DNA from: Muribaculaceae bacterium
GTDB lineage: Bacteria > Bacteroidota > Bacteroidia > Bacteroidales > Muribaculaceae
DNA: 15,168 bases
Direction: 5' to 3'
Assembly (NCBI GenBank): GCA_029059965.1
Contig: JAIDUY010000307.1
Location: 1-15,168, forward strand
Shown in pieces: positions 7,521-15,168 of this stretch. The notes under the pieces were generated by a model, which was not told the origin of the DNA, did not search any database, and saw only the letters and a program-made list of their open reading frames with translations. A program made the position numbers and the translations under genes. The first letter of the stretch is position 1. Every line of letters begins with the position of its first letter.

Positions 7521-8991
7521 AGTTCTTGTCGCGGCGCTGCTCCTGGCATCGCTCGGATGTTGTGCGGCCGGCAGAGTGCGCCTTACTCTGGACGAGGCAA
7601 TCCATCTTGCCTGCGACAGTTCGCTGCAGGCTTTCGCCAACCAGAATCTCTACGCTTCGGGCTACTGGGAGTGGAAGAGTTTCCGGGCCAAACGTCTTCC
7701 GGGGCTCACACTGTCGCTCGAACCGGCACGCTACTACCGCTATATCGCACAGCGCTATGACTCGGAGAACAACATCGACGTTTTCAGAGGACAGGAGCTG
7801 TACAGCGCCGCAGGCACGCTGTCGGCGACACAGAATGTGGACTTTCTGGGCGGTACACTCTATATGGAGAGCGGACTGGAGTTCATGCATAACTTCGGCC
7901 GTTACGGCGGCGACCAATACAACAGCACGCCTTTCCGCATCGGCTACCGTCAGGAGCTGATAGGCTTCAACTCCTTCCGGTGGGAAAGGCGTATCGAGCC
8001 GCTGAAGTACGAGAAGGTGAAACGGGAGTTTATCTACAACATGGAGCTGCTGAGCGAGGATGTTGTGCGGTGTTTCTTCGCGCTGGCGCAGGCCCAGTCG
8101 GAGTATGCCCTGGCCGTCGATAACATAGCCGGCAGCGACACGCTCTATGCCATAGGCGAGCGCCGCTTCCGCATAGCTTCCATATCGCAGTCGGATCTGC
8201 TGACTCTCCGCCTGGATAAAATCAATGCCGAAAACGCGCTTGAAAATGCCCGCATCAGCATACAGCGCGCCATGATGGCGCTTGCCGTCCGAATAGGCCT
8301 CGATTCGGATACAGAAATAGAAGTGAGCCTGCCGGCAGTGCCTGCCGTGACGGAGATCGACATGGGGACCGCTCTTGAACACGCCCACGCCAACAACCCG
8401 ACTCTGCTGTCGCACCGTCAGAGTGTGCTCGAAGCCGAACGCGACGAGAACCGCACGCGCATCGAAAGCTACTTCAACGCGTCGGTCAACGCCAGCGTAG
8501 GCTTCAACCAGGTGGGGCGCAGCCTGCGCGGAGCCTATATGCATCCCGAGCGTCAGGACCTTGTGTCGGTGAGCCTGACTATTCCACTGGTCGACTGGGG
8601 TGTGCGCCGAGGCAAGCACCATACTGCCGTCAATACGCTAAATCTTGCCCGCCTCGCCCAACGGCAGCAGGAGCTGACCGTGGAGCAGGAGGTGCGCAAT
8701 ACCATAGGCGATTTCGGCGTGCATCAGCGCCTTGTCAACAGCGCTCTTGAGGCTGTCGACCTGGCCGACCGGGCATACTTGCAGACGCGTCAGCGTTTCA
8801 TGATAGGTAAAACCGACATCAACAGCCTGACGCTCAGCCACGGGAGGCAGCAGGAGGCCACCCGCAACTATATAAGTTCGCTGGAGAACTATTGGCTGAG
8901 CTACTATAAGCTGCGGCGTCTCACTTTATTCGATTTCTCGCGCGGAAGGTCCATAGGCGCGGATTTCGACAGGGCTCTGGGGGTACACTGA
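7504..8991 (+). CDS. TolC-family outer-membrane efflux protein
   Basis: Outer-membrane channel component of 495 aa. A signal peptide covers about residues 1-22 (hydrophobic 7-18, then GCCAAG). RLTLDEAIHLA at 26-36 is the classic first helix of the OEP domain. The rest alternates long helices and beta-segments as in the TolC repeat, for example ALAQAQSEYALAVDNIAGSDTLY and DLLTLRLDKINAENALENAR, with a second half-repeat from about 290 onward. The ATG at 7504 overlaps the end of RND1 by 17 nt. The stop codon is one base before the start of the second RND gene. It would complete the tripartite pump with the adaptor and either or both permeases. Cysteines 19 and 20 at the signal end do not fit a strict lipobox. 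Confidence 0.9.
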   Translation: MVKRIEVLVAALLLASLGCCAAGRVRLTLDEAIHLACDSSLQAFANQNLYASGYWEWKSFRAKRLPGLTLSLEPARYYRYIAQRYDSENNIDVFRGQELYSAAGTLSATQNVDFLGGTLYMESGLEFMHNFGRYGGDQYNSTPFRIGYRQELIGFNSFRWERRIEPLKYEKVKREFIYNMELLSEDVVRCFFALAQAQSEYALAVDNIAGSDTLYAIGERRFRIASISQSDLLTLRLDKINAENALENARISIQRAMMALAVRIGLDSDTEIEVSLPAVPAVTEIDMGTALEHAHANNPTLLSHRQSVLEAERDENRTRIESYFNASVNASVGFNQVGRSLRGAYMHPERQDLVSVSLTIPLVDWGVRRGKHHTAVNTLNLARLAQRQQELTVEQEVRNTIGDFGVHQRLVNSALEAVDLADRAYLQTRQRFMIGKTDINSLTLSHGRQQEATRNYISSLENYWLSYYKLRRLTLFDFSRGRSIGADFDRALGVH

Positions 8992-8992
8992 C

Positions 8993-11900
8993 TTGGCAAG
9001 GCGCGGTTTCATATCATCGTTTGCGGTCATCGTGCTGTTTGTAGCCGCAGGACTCGCGGGCATCTATATGGGTACCGGCATCCCCGTGCGTTCGGGGCCC
9101 GGACGAGGACTGCCGTCGGTTGACGTATATTATTATTACCCGGGAGCATCGGCCAAGGCTGTCGAGGCAGAAGCGACGGCTCCGATCGAGGGGGTCGTGT
9201 CGCGCATAGCGGGAGTTCGCGACATAAAATCGGTATCGGCCAACGGATCCGGTATCGTGAGGGTCGATTTCGACGGAGACACCGACATGGAGTTAGCACG
9301 TTTCTCGGTGTCGGCACAGGTGCGCCAGCTGTGGAAAAGCCTTCCGGCCGTACTCAGCTACCCGCAAATCGAGGTCATCAGCGCGGACTTCAATCCCGAA
9401 AGTGTGTTCATGAGTTATGCCGTCGATTCCGAATCGGGCCCCGAGGCTGCCGGAGTCTACGCCGACGAGGAGCTGCGCCGCGGTCTCGAAACTATTGCCG
9501 GGGTATCCGGAGTCGACATTGCCGGGGCGCCGTCGAAGGACCTTGTGGTCGAATACGACCCGGGCGTCCTCGCCATTGCCGGCGTGGAACCGTCTCAGAT
9601 AGTGCGTGCCCTTATGGAATACGGCGAACCCGAGACTTCGGTAATGGCGGGCAACGCAGGCAGCCGCGTGCGCGTCCGCCTGTCGCGTGGAAATTTCGAC
9701 CCCGACCATATCATGGTCGGCAAACGGGGCCGCGAGCTTGCTCTGTCGCGGGTGGCGCATGTCTATACGCGGCTGTCGGAACCGGTGTCGTTCTTCAAAG
9801 TGAACGGGCGCGAGGGTGTCTACCTCAACATACTGGCGCAGTCGGACAGCAACAGGCCGGCCGTGAGCCGCCGTGTGCGCGAATATCTTTCGAGGGTGAA
9901 TCTGCCCGATGGCGTCTCGCTTACGCTGTGCCACGACAGCTCTGATCATATCGGAAGAGAGATGAGCTCGATGGGACTCCGTCTGCTCGTAAGCATTATT
10001 CTGCTACTTGTACTTGCCTGTCTTTCGAGTCGCAGCCTGCGCTACACTACCATACTTACGGTGAGCCTCGTGCTCAATTTTGCAGTATCTCTGATTTTCT
10101 TCCGTATATTCGGTGTGGAAATGGAGATATACACGCTTGCAGGCATAACAATTGCAGTGAATCTGGTGATATCTAATATAATCGTGATGATTGAGCACCT
10201 GTCGGCCGGCGGGGGCACCGAAGTCTTCACCTCGGTACTTGCGTCGACGCTGACCACGGGAGCCACTGTGTGCGGCATTTTCTTTTTGGACGAACGTCTT
10301 GTCATACTGCTTCATGACTTTGTGGCCGTTGTGCTCATAAGCCTGTCGGTGTCGCTGGCAAGCTCTCTGTTCCTTGTTCCGGCGCTCATGCAGGTGATGC
10401 GGGGGAGGGCGCAGGCGAATGGCAATTCGTGCGCCGAGAACCGCTTTGTAGCCTTCTACGAACGTATCACTGTCTTTATACTTCGGTTCCGTATTGCCGT
10501 GATTGTCCTGTTCATCGCCATTTGCGTGTGTCCGTTCTTTCTTAAGAACGTGCGCTTCAACCGCCTCGCCAACGAGAACATATCGACGGAACCGACGCTG
10601 ACAGTCCGGTCTGTGCTTCCTCCGGGCTCGACAGTGGCCATGATGCGCGAGAGTCTGGAACGTGTCGAGAGCTATCTCGACGGCTGCCGGGGAGTAAAGT
10701 CGTACATGACCCATATTTCCGGTGGCCGTCAGGGCTATATCGACGTGCATTTCGACGAGTCGTGCCGTAACGGCGGAACGCCCTTTGCCATACGGGAGAA
10801 TCTGATAGCGCTCGTGTCGGACATCGGCGGCGGCGGATGGTCGGTGGAGGGTCTTGGCATACCGCCCTTCAGCAATGAATCGCACACCATGGCGGGACGA
10901 TTCCGGATACGCCTAAACGGGTACAACTACGAGCGTCTTCTGGCAATGGCCGCACAGGTGTGCGACTCGCTGACGACATCGGCCCGCGTGGAGAACGTGA
11001 GCGTCTCGGGGCGCGCCATAACCCGAACCGAGGAGTCGGAGAACATCACAATCGCCGTCGACCGCACGCGCATGACCGCCGACAGCATAGCCACGGGCAG
11101 CTTTGCGGAATCGCTGCTGTCCGCTTACGGCGAGACTGCGGCCGGAACCATCGACACCGGCAACGGATCCCGGCGGGTCATAGTCCGTGCTGCTTGCGCT
11201 CCGGCAGAGCTATGGGATGTGATGAACATTCCGCCGAAAGGCAGTAGCCTCGTGTCGCCCGGACGCTACGGACAGATGGTCGACCATGAGACACCCGCCG
11301 AAATCGTGCGCGAGAATCAGGAATACACTCTTTGGGTACAGTTCGGTTATATCGGTTCTGACCTTAATGCTGAACGACTGGCGGAACATATCGCCGGGTC
11401 AATGTCCGAGAATCTAGCCCCAGGATTCGGGATACAATACGTGCCGCTGTCCGACTTCGACAACGACGACGACCTTCCCATGTGGATTCTGGCAATCATA
11501 ATTCTTGTCATCTTCGTCATCCTTGCCATACAGTTCGATTCCTACCGTCTTGCCATGGGCATACTGCTGGTCATACCGGTTTCGCTTGCGGGCGCTTTCT
11601 ACACTTTCAGGATTCTGACGCTTAATGTGGGTCAGGGAGCCTTTGCCTCGCTGATACTTCTTGCGGGAGCCAGCGTCAATTCGGCCATCTATGTGGTCGA
11701 CGAATATCAGCGGCGCTCGCGTAGCCTCAGACGTTCGCAGAAGCGTGGTCCGGAGGCGCTGAGGGTATATGCCGAAGCTTTCTGTTCGCGTATCCGGACC
11801 ATCGTAATGACATCGGTGGCCACTGTGGCCGGATTCGTTCCTTTCCTTGTCGGCGACAGTCTGTCATCGTTCTGGTACCCCCTTGCCGCCGGAACAGCCG

Positions 11901-12004
11901 GAGGTCTTCTGCTCTCGCTCGTGGCTACTGTCTTTTTCCTCCCGGCAGTGGCGCTTGGAAAAAAAATGGGACGGGGCCGCGGATTAATGCGGCAAAAGTT
12001 GTAA
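8993..12004 (+). CDS. RND efflux permease subunit 2, lacking the TM4 proton-relay Asp
   Basis: Second RND permease, also 1003 aa. The only workable start is TTG at 8993: the in-frame stop at 8954-8956 is just upstream, no ATG or GTG lies between, and TM1 (FISSFAVIVLFVAAGLAGIY) begins at once. The RND layout is complete, with TM1, a periplasmic porter domain, TM2-TM6, a second periplasmic domain and TM8-TM12 (for example MWILAIIILVIFVILAIQF near 830-848). The TM4 segment reads TIAVNLVISNIIVMIEH. The position of the proton-relay Asp407 of AcrB is Ser394, and Asp408 is Asn395, so neither acid remains. TM10 has GASVNSAIYVVDE. The protein is otherwise intact, so selection seems to keep it in a non-proton-conducting role, perhaps as partner of RND1. 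No frameshift or internal stop is seen. Confidence 0.9.
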   Translation: MARRGFISSFAVIVLFVAAGLAGIYMGTGIPVRSGPGRGLPSVDVYYYYPGASAKAVEAEATAPIEGVVSRIAGVRDIKSVSANGSGIVRVDFDGDTDMELARFSVSAQVRQLWKSLPAVLSYPQIEVISADFNPESVFMSYAVDSESGPEAAGVYADEELRRGLETIAGVSGVDIAGAPSKDLVVEYDPGVLAIAGVEPSQIVRALMEYGEPETSVMAGNAGSRVRVRLSRGNFDPDHIMVGKRGRELALSRVAHVYTRLSEPVSFFKVNGREGVYLNILAQSDSNRPAVSRRVREYLSRVNLPDGVSLTLCHDSSDHIGREMSSMGLRLLVSIILLLVLACLSSRSLRYTTILTVSLVLNFAVSLIFFRIFGVEMEIYTLAGITIAVNLVISNIIVMIEHLSAGGGTEVFTSVLASTLTTGATVCGIFFLDERLVILLHDFVAVVLISLSVSLASSLFLVPALMQVMRGRAQANGNSCAENRFVAFYERITVFILRFRIAVIVLFIAICVCPFFLKNVRFNRLANENISTEPTLTVRSVLPPGSTVAMMRESLERVESYLDGCRGVKSYMTHISGGRQGYIDVHFDESCRNGGTPFAIRENLIALVSDIGGGGWSVEGLGIPPFSNESHTMAGRFRIRLNGYNYERLLAMAAQVCDSLTTSARVENVSVSGRAITRTEESENITIAVDRTRMTADSIATGSFAESLLSAYGETAAGTIDTGNGSRRVIVRAACAPAELWDVMNIPPKGSSLVSPGRYGQMVDHETPAEIVRENQEYTLWVQFGYIGSDLNAERLAEHIAGSMSENLAPGFGIQYVPLSDFDNDDDLPMWILAIIILVIFVILAIQFDSYRLAMGILLVIPVSLAGAFYTFRILTLNVGQGAFASLILLAGASVNSAIYVVDEYQRRSRSLRRSQKRGPEALRVYAEAFCSRIRTIVMTSVATVAGFVPFLVGDSLSSFWYPLAAGTAGGLLLSLVATVFFLPAVALGKKMGRGRGLMRQKL

Positions 12005-12009
12005 CTTTG
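12002..12009 (+). promoter_or_regulatory. Probable pyrH -7 promoter box
   Basis: TAACTTTG fits the Bacteroidales -7 consensus TAnnTTTG, and the surrounding GTAACTTTGC is a common form. No TTTG is found at the -33 position (around 11978-11982). It lies 25 nt before the pyrH ATG and would give a leader of about 20 nt. Its first three bases TAA are the stop codon of the second RND gene. Confidence 0.55.
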
Positions 12010-12033
12010 CCGATAAGCATCCGATATTATACT

Positions 12034-12744
12034 ATGAAAGCCAAATATCACAGAATACTGCTCAAACTGAGCGGCGAGAGTCTGATGGGCCATCAGGGCT
12101 ACGGCATTGATCCGGAGCGCCTGGGCGAGTATGCGAACCAGATTGCGGCCATCGCCGACAGCGGCGTGGAGGTGGCCATCGTCATCGGCGGCGGAAATAT
12201 CTTCCGCGGCCTCAGCGGCGCCGCCAAGGGCTTCGACCGCGTCAAGGGCGACCAGATGGGCATGCTTGCCACTGTCATCAACTCGCTGGCTCTGTGCTCG
12301 GCGCTGGAGGCCCGCGGCCAAAAGGCGCGCGTGCTGACATCGGTCGGCATGTTCCCCATCGGCGAGCCTTACAGCCCGTCGCGTGCGCTGGAGACTCTGT
12401 CGAAGGGTCAGGTGGCCATCGTGGCCGGCGGTACGGGCAATCCGTACTTCACCACTGACACGGCTTCGGCCCTGCGCGCCGTTGAGCTGCGCGCCGACGT
12501 GATGATGAAGGGCACGCGCGTGGACGGCATCTACACCGCCGACCCCGAGAAGGACCCGACGGCGACCAAGTTCGACCAGATTACCTATGACGATGTTCTG
12601 CGCCTCGGTCTGCGCATCATGGACCTGACCGCCACGACGCTGTGCCGCGAGAACGGCATGAAGATTGTGGTGTTCGACATGGACACTCCGGGCAACCTTG
12701 CCAAGGTGGTCGAGGGCGAGAATATCGGCACGCTCGTGTACTGA
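12034..12744 (+). CDS. pyrH: UMP kinase (uridylate kinase)
   Basis: Cytosolic UMP kinase, 236 aa, catalysing UMP + ATP to UDP + ADP in pyrimidine nucleotide synthesis. Motifs seen are KLSGES (11-16), GGGNIFRG (52-59, phosphate/nucleotide loop), DQMGMLAT (73-80), AGGTGNPYFTTDTA (131-144, UMP and acceptor site) and MDLTA (196-200). These are diagnostic of bacterial PyrH in the amino acid kinase fold. Length matches the family. The ATG at 12034 is chosen over the in-frame TTG at 12007 because family members start with a short M-x-K-Y-K/H-R-I-L-L-K-L-S-G segment. A separate promoter box lies just upstream. Followed 48 nt later by frr, the usual bacterial pairing. Confidence 0.97.
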   Translation: MKAKYHRILLKLSGESLMGHQGYGIDPERLGEYANQIAAIADSGVEVAIVIGGGNIFRGLSGAAKGFDRVKGDQMGMLATVINSLALCSALEARGQKARVLTSVGMFPIGEPYSPSRALETLSKGQVAIVAGGTGNPYFTTDTASALRAVELRADVMMKGTRVDGIYTADPEKDPTATKFDQITYDDVLRLGLRIMDLTATTLCRENGMKIVVFDMDTPGNLAKVVEGENIGTLVY

Positions 12745-12792
12745 GACAGACTATCCGACAGACAACAATAAAAAACACAAAACCATACCACC

Positions 12793-13353
12793 ATGACAGA
12801 TCCCAAGACTTACATCGCTCCCGCCGAGGAAAAGATGGAGATGGCCGTGGCCTATCTTGACGAGACTCTGGCCCGCATCCGCGCCGGCAAGGCCAATCCG
12901 AAGATTCTGGACGGCGTGCGCGTAGACTACTACGGCAGTATGGTGCCGGTGTCGAACGTTGCCAACGTGGCCGTTCCCGACGCGCGCACCATCACCATCA
13001 CGCCCTGGGAGAAATCGATGTTCAAGGTCATCGAGAAGGCCATCATCAACTCCGAAGTGGGCATCACACCCGAAAACAACGGCGAGGTCATCCGCCTGTC
13101 CATCCCCCCGCTGACCGAAGACCGCCGCAAGGCGCTCGTGAAGCAGTGCAAGGCCGAGGCCGAGAACGCCAAGGTGTCGGTGCGCAACGCCCGCCGCGAT
13201 GCCATCGACGGCCTCAAGAAGGCTGTGAAGCAGGGCATGCCCGAAGACGTCGAGAAGGACGCCGAAGGAAATGTGCAGAAGATTCACGACAAGTACCTCA
13301 AGCGCATCGACGATATATTCGCAGCCAAAGAAAAGGAAATCCTGACTGTGTAA
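12793..13353 (+). CDS. frr: Ribosome recycling factor
   Basis: RRF, 186 aa, which acts with EF-G to split post-termination 70S ribosomes. Signature segments are [22 protein letters not shown] (about 27-48), [20 protein letters not shown] (about 65-84), [18 protein letters not shown] (about 100-117) and VRNARRDA (about 130-137). They match the three-helix domain and the beta/alpha/beta domain. Length is normal. A leader rich in A and C (12770-12792) precedes the ATG without a clear Shine-Dalgarno site. Codon use in pyrH and frr looks GC-richer at third positions than in the efflux genes, as expected of highly expressed housekeeping genes. Confidence 0.97.
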   Translation: MTDPKTYIAPAEEKMEMAVAYLDETLARIRAGKANPKILDGVRVDYYGSMVPVSNVANVAVPDARTITITPWEKSMFKVIEKAIINSEVGITPENNGEVIRLSIPPLTEDRRKALVKQCKAEAENAKVSVRNARRDAIDGLKKAVKQGMPEDVEKDAEGNVQKIHDKYLKRIDDIFAAKEKEILTV

Positions 13354-13383
13354 GGGTACAGAACCATCGAAGAAACCTCATCG

Positions 13384-13420
13384 AGGCCGGCCGGAACTCC
13401 GGGCCGGCCTTGATGTTTTC
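13384..13420 (+). terminator. Intrinsic terminator-like hairpin after frr
   Basis: AGGCCGGCC (13384-13392) pairs with GGCCGGCCT (13402-13410) as a perfect 9-bp GC-rich stem with a 9-nt loop. TTGATGTTTTC follows, a weak T-run. It starts 31 nt after the frr stop, so it probably ends the pyrH-frr transcript. Confidence 0.65.
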
Positions 13421-13583
13421 CGGACAGACGGATAAATCATAGCAATACAGCCATATACGACAATTTCTCACACTTTTCAATCCGAAGCGAGGAAAATGGC
13501 GCTACAGGGACAGCTGTGAACAAGACGGCGGGTGCGGGCGTTATGACTGTGTTAACATAATTTTCACGCTATTCATATCTGTT
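13421..13583. other. Intergenic region before the TonB-dependent receptor
   Basis: No gene or recognised riboswitch is seen in this 163-nt stretch. TAATTTTC at 13558-13565 is one base off the TAnnTTTG box and is 18 nt before the receptor ATG, but no -33 TTTG is at the right spacing. ACAGCTGT at about 13510-13517 is a short palindrome. I did not find a convincing B12-box (GCCACTG) that would suggest cobalamin control. Confidence 0.4.
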
Positions 13584-15091
13584 ATGCTACCACACACACG
13601 GATTCTTGCTATCGCCGCACTTGCACTGGCAGGTGTCGCCACGGCTTCGGCCCATGAGGTCGAGGAAAGCCGCGACTCCCTCGGCCGCGTCCAGCTTCAC
13701 GAAATCACCGTAGGCGAACGCCTGCGCCACCTCAACGAGGCTGTGCGCCTCGACCTGAAGACGACGCCGATGACTTCGTCGCAGCAGGTGCTTCGCATCG
13801 TGCCCGGTCTGTTCATAGCGCAGCACGCCGGCGGCGGCAAGGCCGAACAGATATTCCTGCGCGGCTTCGACCTGGACCACGGCACCGACATCAACATTGC
13901 CGTCGACGGCATGCCCGTGAATATGCTGTCGCACGCCCACGGCCAGGGTTACGCCGACCTCCACTTCCTGATGCCGGAGCTCATCGACATGGTCGACTTC
14001 GACAAAGGGCCCTACGATGTTGCACGCGGCGACCTCGCCACGGCGGGCTACGTCGAGTTCAAGACCAAGGACCGCATGCCGACGGAGGCAGGCGTGGAAA
14101 TCGGCACGCACAACTACCAGCGCTACCGCGCCACGGCATCGTTCCTGAACAACGACCGGCAGTCGTTCTACGCGGCGGCATCGTTCCTGACCGACGACGG
14201 TTTCTTCGACGCCGACCAGGACTTCAAGCGCTTCAACGCCATGGCCAAGTACACGCAGTGGAACTCCGACTCGAAGTTCAGCATCATAGCCTCGCACTTC
14301 AACAGCACATGGAACGCCTCGGGTCAGATTCCCGAACGTGCCGTCGACAAGGGACTCATCGGATGGTTCGGCTCGCTCGACCCCAGCGAGGGCGGTTGCA
14401 CAAGCCGCACCAGCGTGCAGGGCATCCACCACCTGCATATGGACAACGGCGCGAGCCTGAACACGAACATATGGGCGTCGTACTACACGTTCAACCTGTT
14501 CTCCAACTTCACATTCTACCTCAACGACCCCGAAAACGGCGATGAAATCCGCCAGCACGAGCGCCGTCTGCTCTCGGGCGCCTCGACGCAGTACACGCAT
14601 CCGTTCAAGGTTGCCGGCAACACGTGGAAGGTGAACGGCGGAGCCGGCTTCCGCTACGACGCCATCCGCGATCTCGGCCTCTACCATGCCGTGAAGCGCA
14701 ATGTAATAGGCACTTATTCGTTCGGCGATGTCGACCAGAGCAGCCTCTACGGCTATGTCGGCGCCGAGATGAACATCGGCAGCAAGCTTGTGGTCTATCC
14801 GGGTGTGCGCGTGGACTGGTTCAAGATGAGTTACCGCGACCGTATGAAGGAGGGCGAAGGCGAGTTCGACTTCCGCAAGTCGGCGCAGGCCAAGGTGTCG
14901 CCCAAGCTGAGCGTGGTCTACTCGCCCGTCGAGGAGCTTGAGATTCTCGCCAAGTTCGGCCGCGGCTTCCACAGCAACGACGCGCGCGTGGTGGTGATTC
15001 AGAATGGCAAGGAGACACTTCCGGGAGTCACGGCCGTCGACCTCGGCTTCAAGTACAAGCCTGTCGAGGGCATGCTGCTCAATCTGACGGG
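13584..15091 (+). CDS. TonB-dependent outer-membrane receptor, 3' end missing
   Basis: About 502 genuine residues of a TonB-dependent receptor. Signal peptide 1-23 is cleaved near A-S-A/H. A TonB-box-like stretch HEITVGE is at 39-45. The plug domain spans about 55-163 and holds IFLRGFDLDHGTDI, the His-containing SHAHGQGYADLHFLMPE (116-132) and KGPYDVARGDLATAGY. The beta-barrel begins after it, with alternating aromatic strands. There is no CarboxypepD-like N-terminal extension, so it is not of SusC type. The substrate is not evident; the His-rich plug motif recurs, from memory, in receptors linked to metals, but this is weak. The reading frame continues to an apparent stop at 15126-15128, but that stop lies in sequencing adapter. 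The last dozen residues (WRLYTSPRPRD) are artefact or near-artefact, and the rest of the barrel is lost. Confidence 0.88.
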
Positions 15092-15168
15092 CTGGCGCTT
15101 ATACACATCTCCCCGCCCCCGAGACTAAGGCGAAGCTCGTATTGCGGGGTTAGGTTTTTAAAAGAAAG
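15092..15168. other. Nextera adapter and N701 index read-through (assembly artefact)
   Basis: CTTATACACATCT at 15098-15110 matches the Tn5 mosaic-end adapter exactly. The full 19-mer from 15092 matches with two T-to-G differences. 15111-15125 matches the read-2 linker CCGAGCCCACGAGAC at 12 of 15 bases. TAAGGCGA at 15126-15133 is exactly index N701. 15134 onward resembles the P7 sequence ATCTCGTATGCC with rising errors and then an A-rich tail. This is untrimmed low-quality read-through, not genomic DNA. Confidence 0.95.

Noticed and set aside
6324..7640. 438-aa minus-strand open frame opposite RND1
   Set aside because: It is antisense to a well-conserved permease, has no family motif, and low-complexity His/Arg/Tyr-rich composition typical of a shadow frame.
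7447..8622. 391-aa minus-strand open frame opposite the TolC gene
   Set aside because: No recognisable domain, and the plus strand encodes a standard OEP protein.
12007..12033. Upstream TTG start for pyrH
   Set aside because: It lies within the promoter box and adds nine residues not expected in PyrH.
13587..14972. 461-aa minus-strand open frame opposite the TonB-dependent receptor
   Set aside because: Val/Ala/Glu/His-rich translation without motifs; the plus strand has a clear plug domain and signal peptide.
1..15168. CRISPR array, tRNA, rRNA or insertion sequence
   Set aside because: No spaced short repeats, no tRNA- or rRNA-like sequence, and no transposase or terminal inverted repeats were seen. 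The only long repeat is the lipoprotein duplication.

Overview
The window looks like a chromosomal segment from a Bacteroidales bacterium, plausibly of the Muribaculaceae type. This rests on the TAnnTTTG-type promoter boxes, A-rich leaders instead of clear Shine-Dalgarno sites, six-bladed beta-propeller lipoproteins with the GQGPGEY motif, and the protein families present. The taxonomic call is inference. All supported genes are on the + strand.

Layout. Positions 1-264 are an AT-rich leader with a good Bacteroidales promoter (TTTG-N20-TACATTTG) and a perfect 7-bp hairpin. Positions 265-12004 hold eight tightly packed genes that look like one transcription unit. They are two lipoproteins that are largely identical, flanking a small secreted 8-cysteine protein; a membrane-anchored thioredoxin-fold protein; then a tripartite efflux system (periplasmic adaptor, RND permease, TolC-like outer-membrane protein, second RND permease). 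From the Cys-rich gene onward every junction is an overlap or a gap of 28 nt or less. Positions 12034-13353 are the housekeeping pair pyrH (UMP kinase) and frr (ribosome recycling factor), with their own promoter box and a terminator-like hairpin after frr. From 13584 there is a TonB-dependent receptor that runs to the end of genuine sequence.

How the genes may work together (inference): the 8-Cys protein is exported, the thioredoxin-like protein could handle its thiols, and the two propeller lipoproteins could bind it or its ligand at the envelope. The attached pump may export a related compound or relieve stress. The second RND permease has lost the conserved TM4 aspartate and the first keeps it, which suggests a heteromeric pump with one proton-conducting and one non-conducting subunit.

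The last 70-77 bases are not genomic. They match the Nextera transposase adapter, read-2 linker, the N701 index TAAGGCGA and a degraded P7 tail. The receptor gene is therefore cut by an assembly artefact and its apparent stop codon is false.
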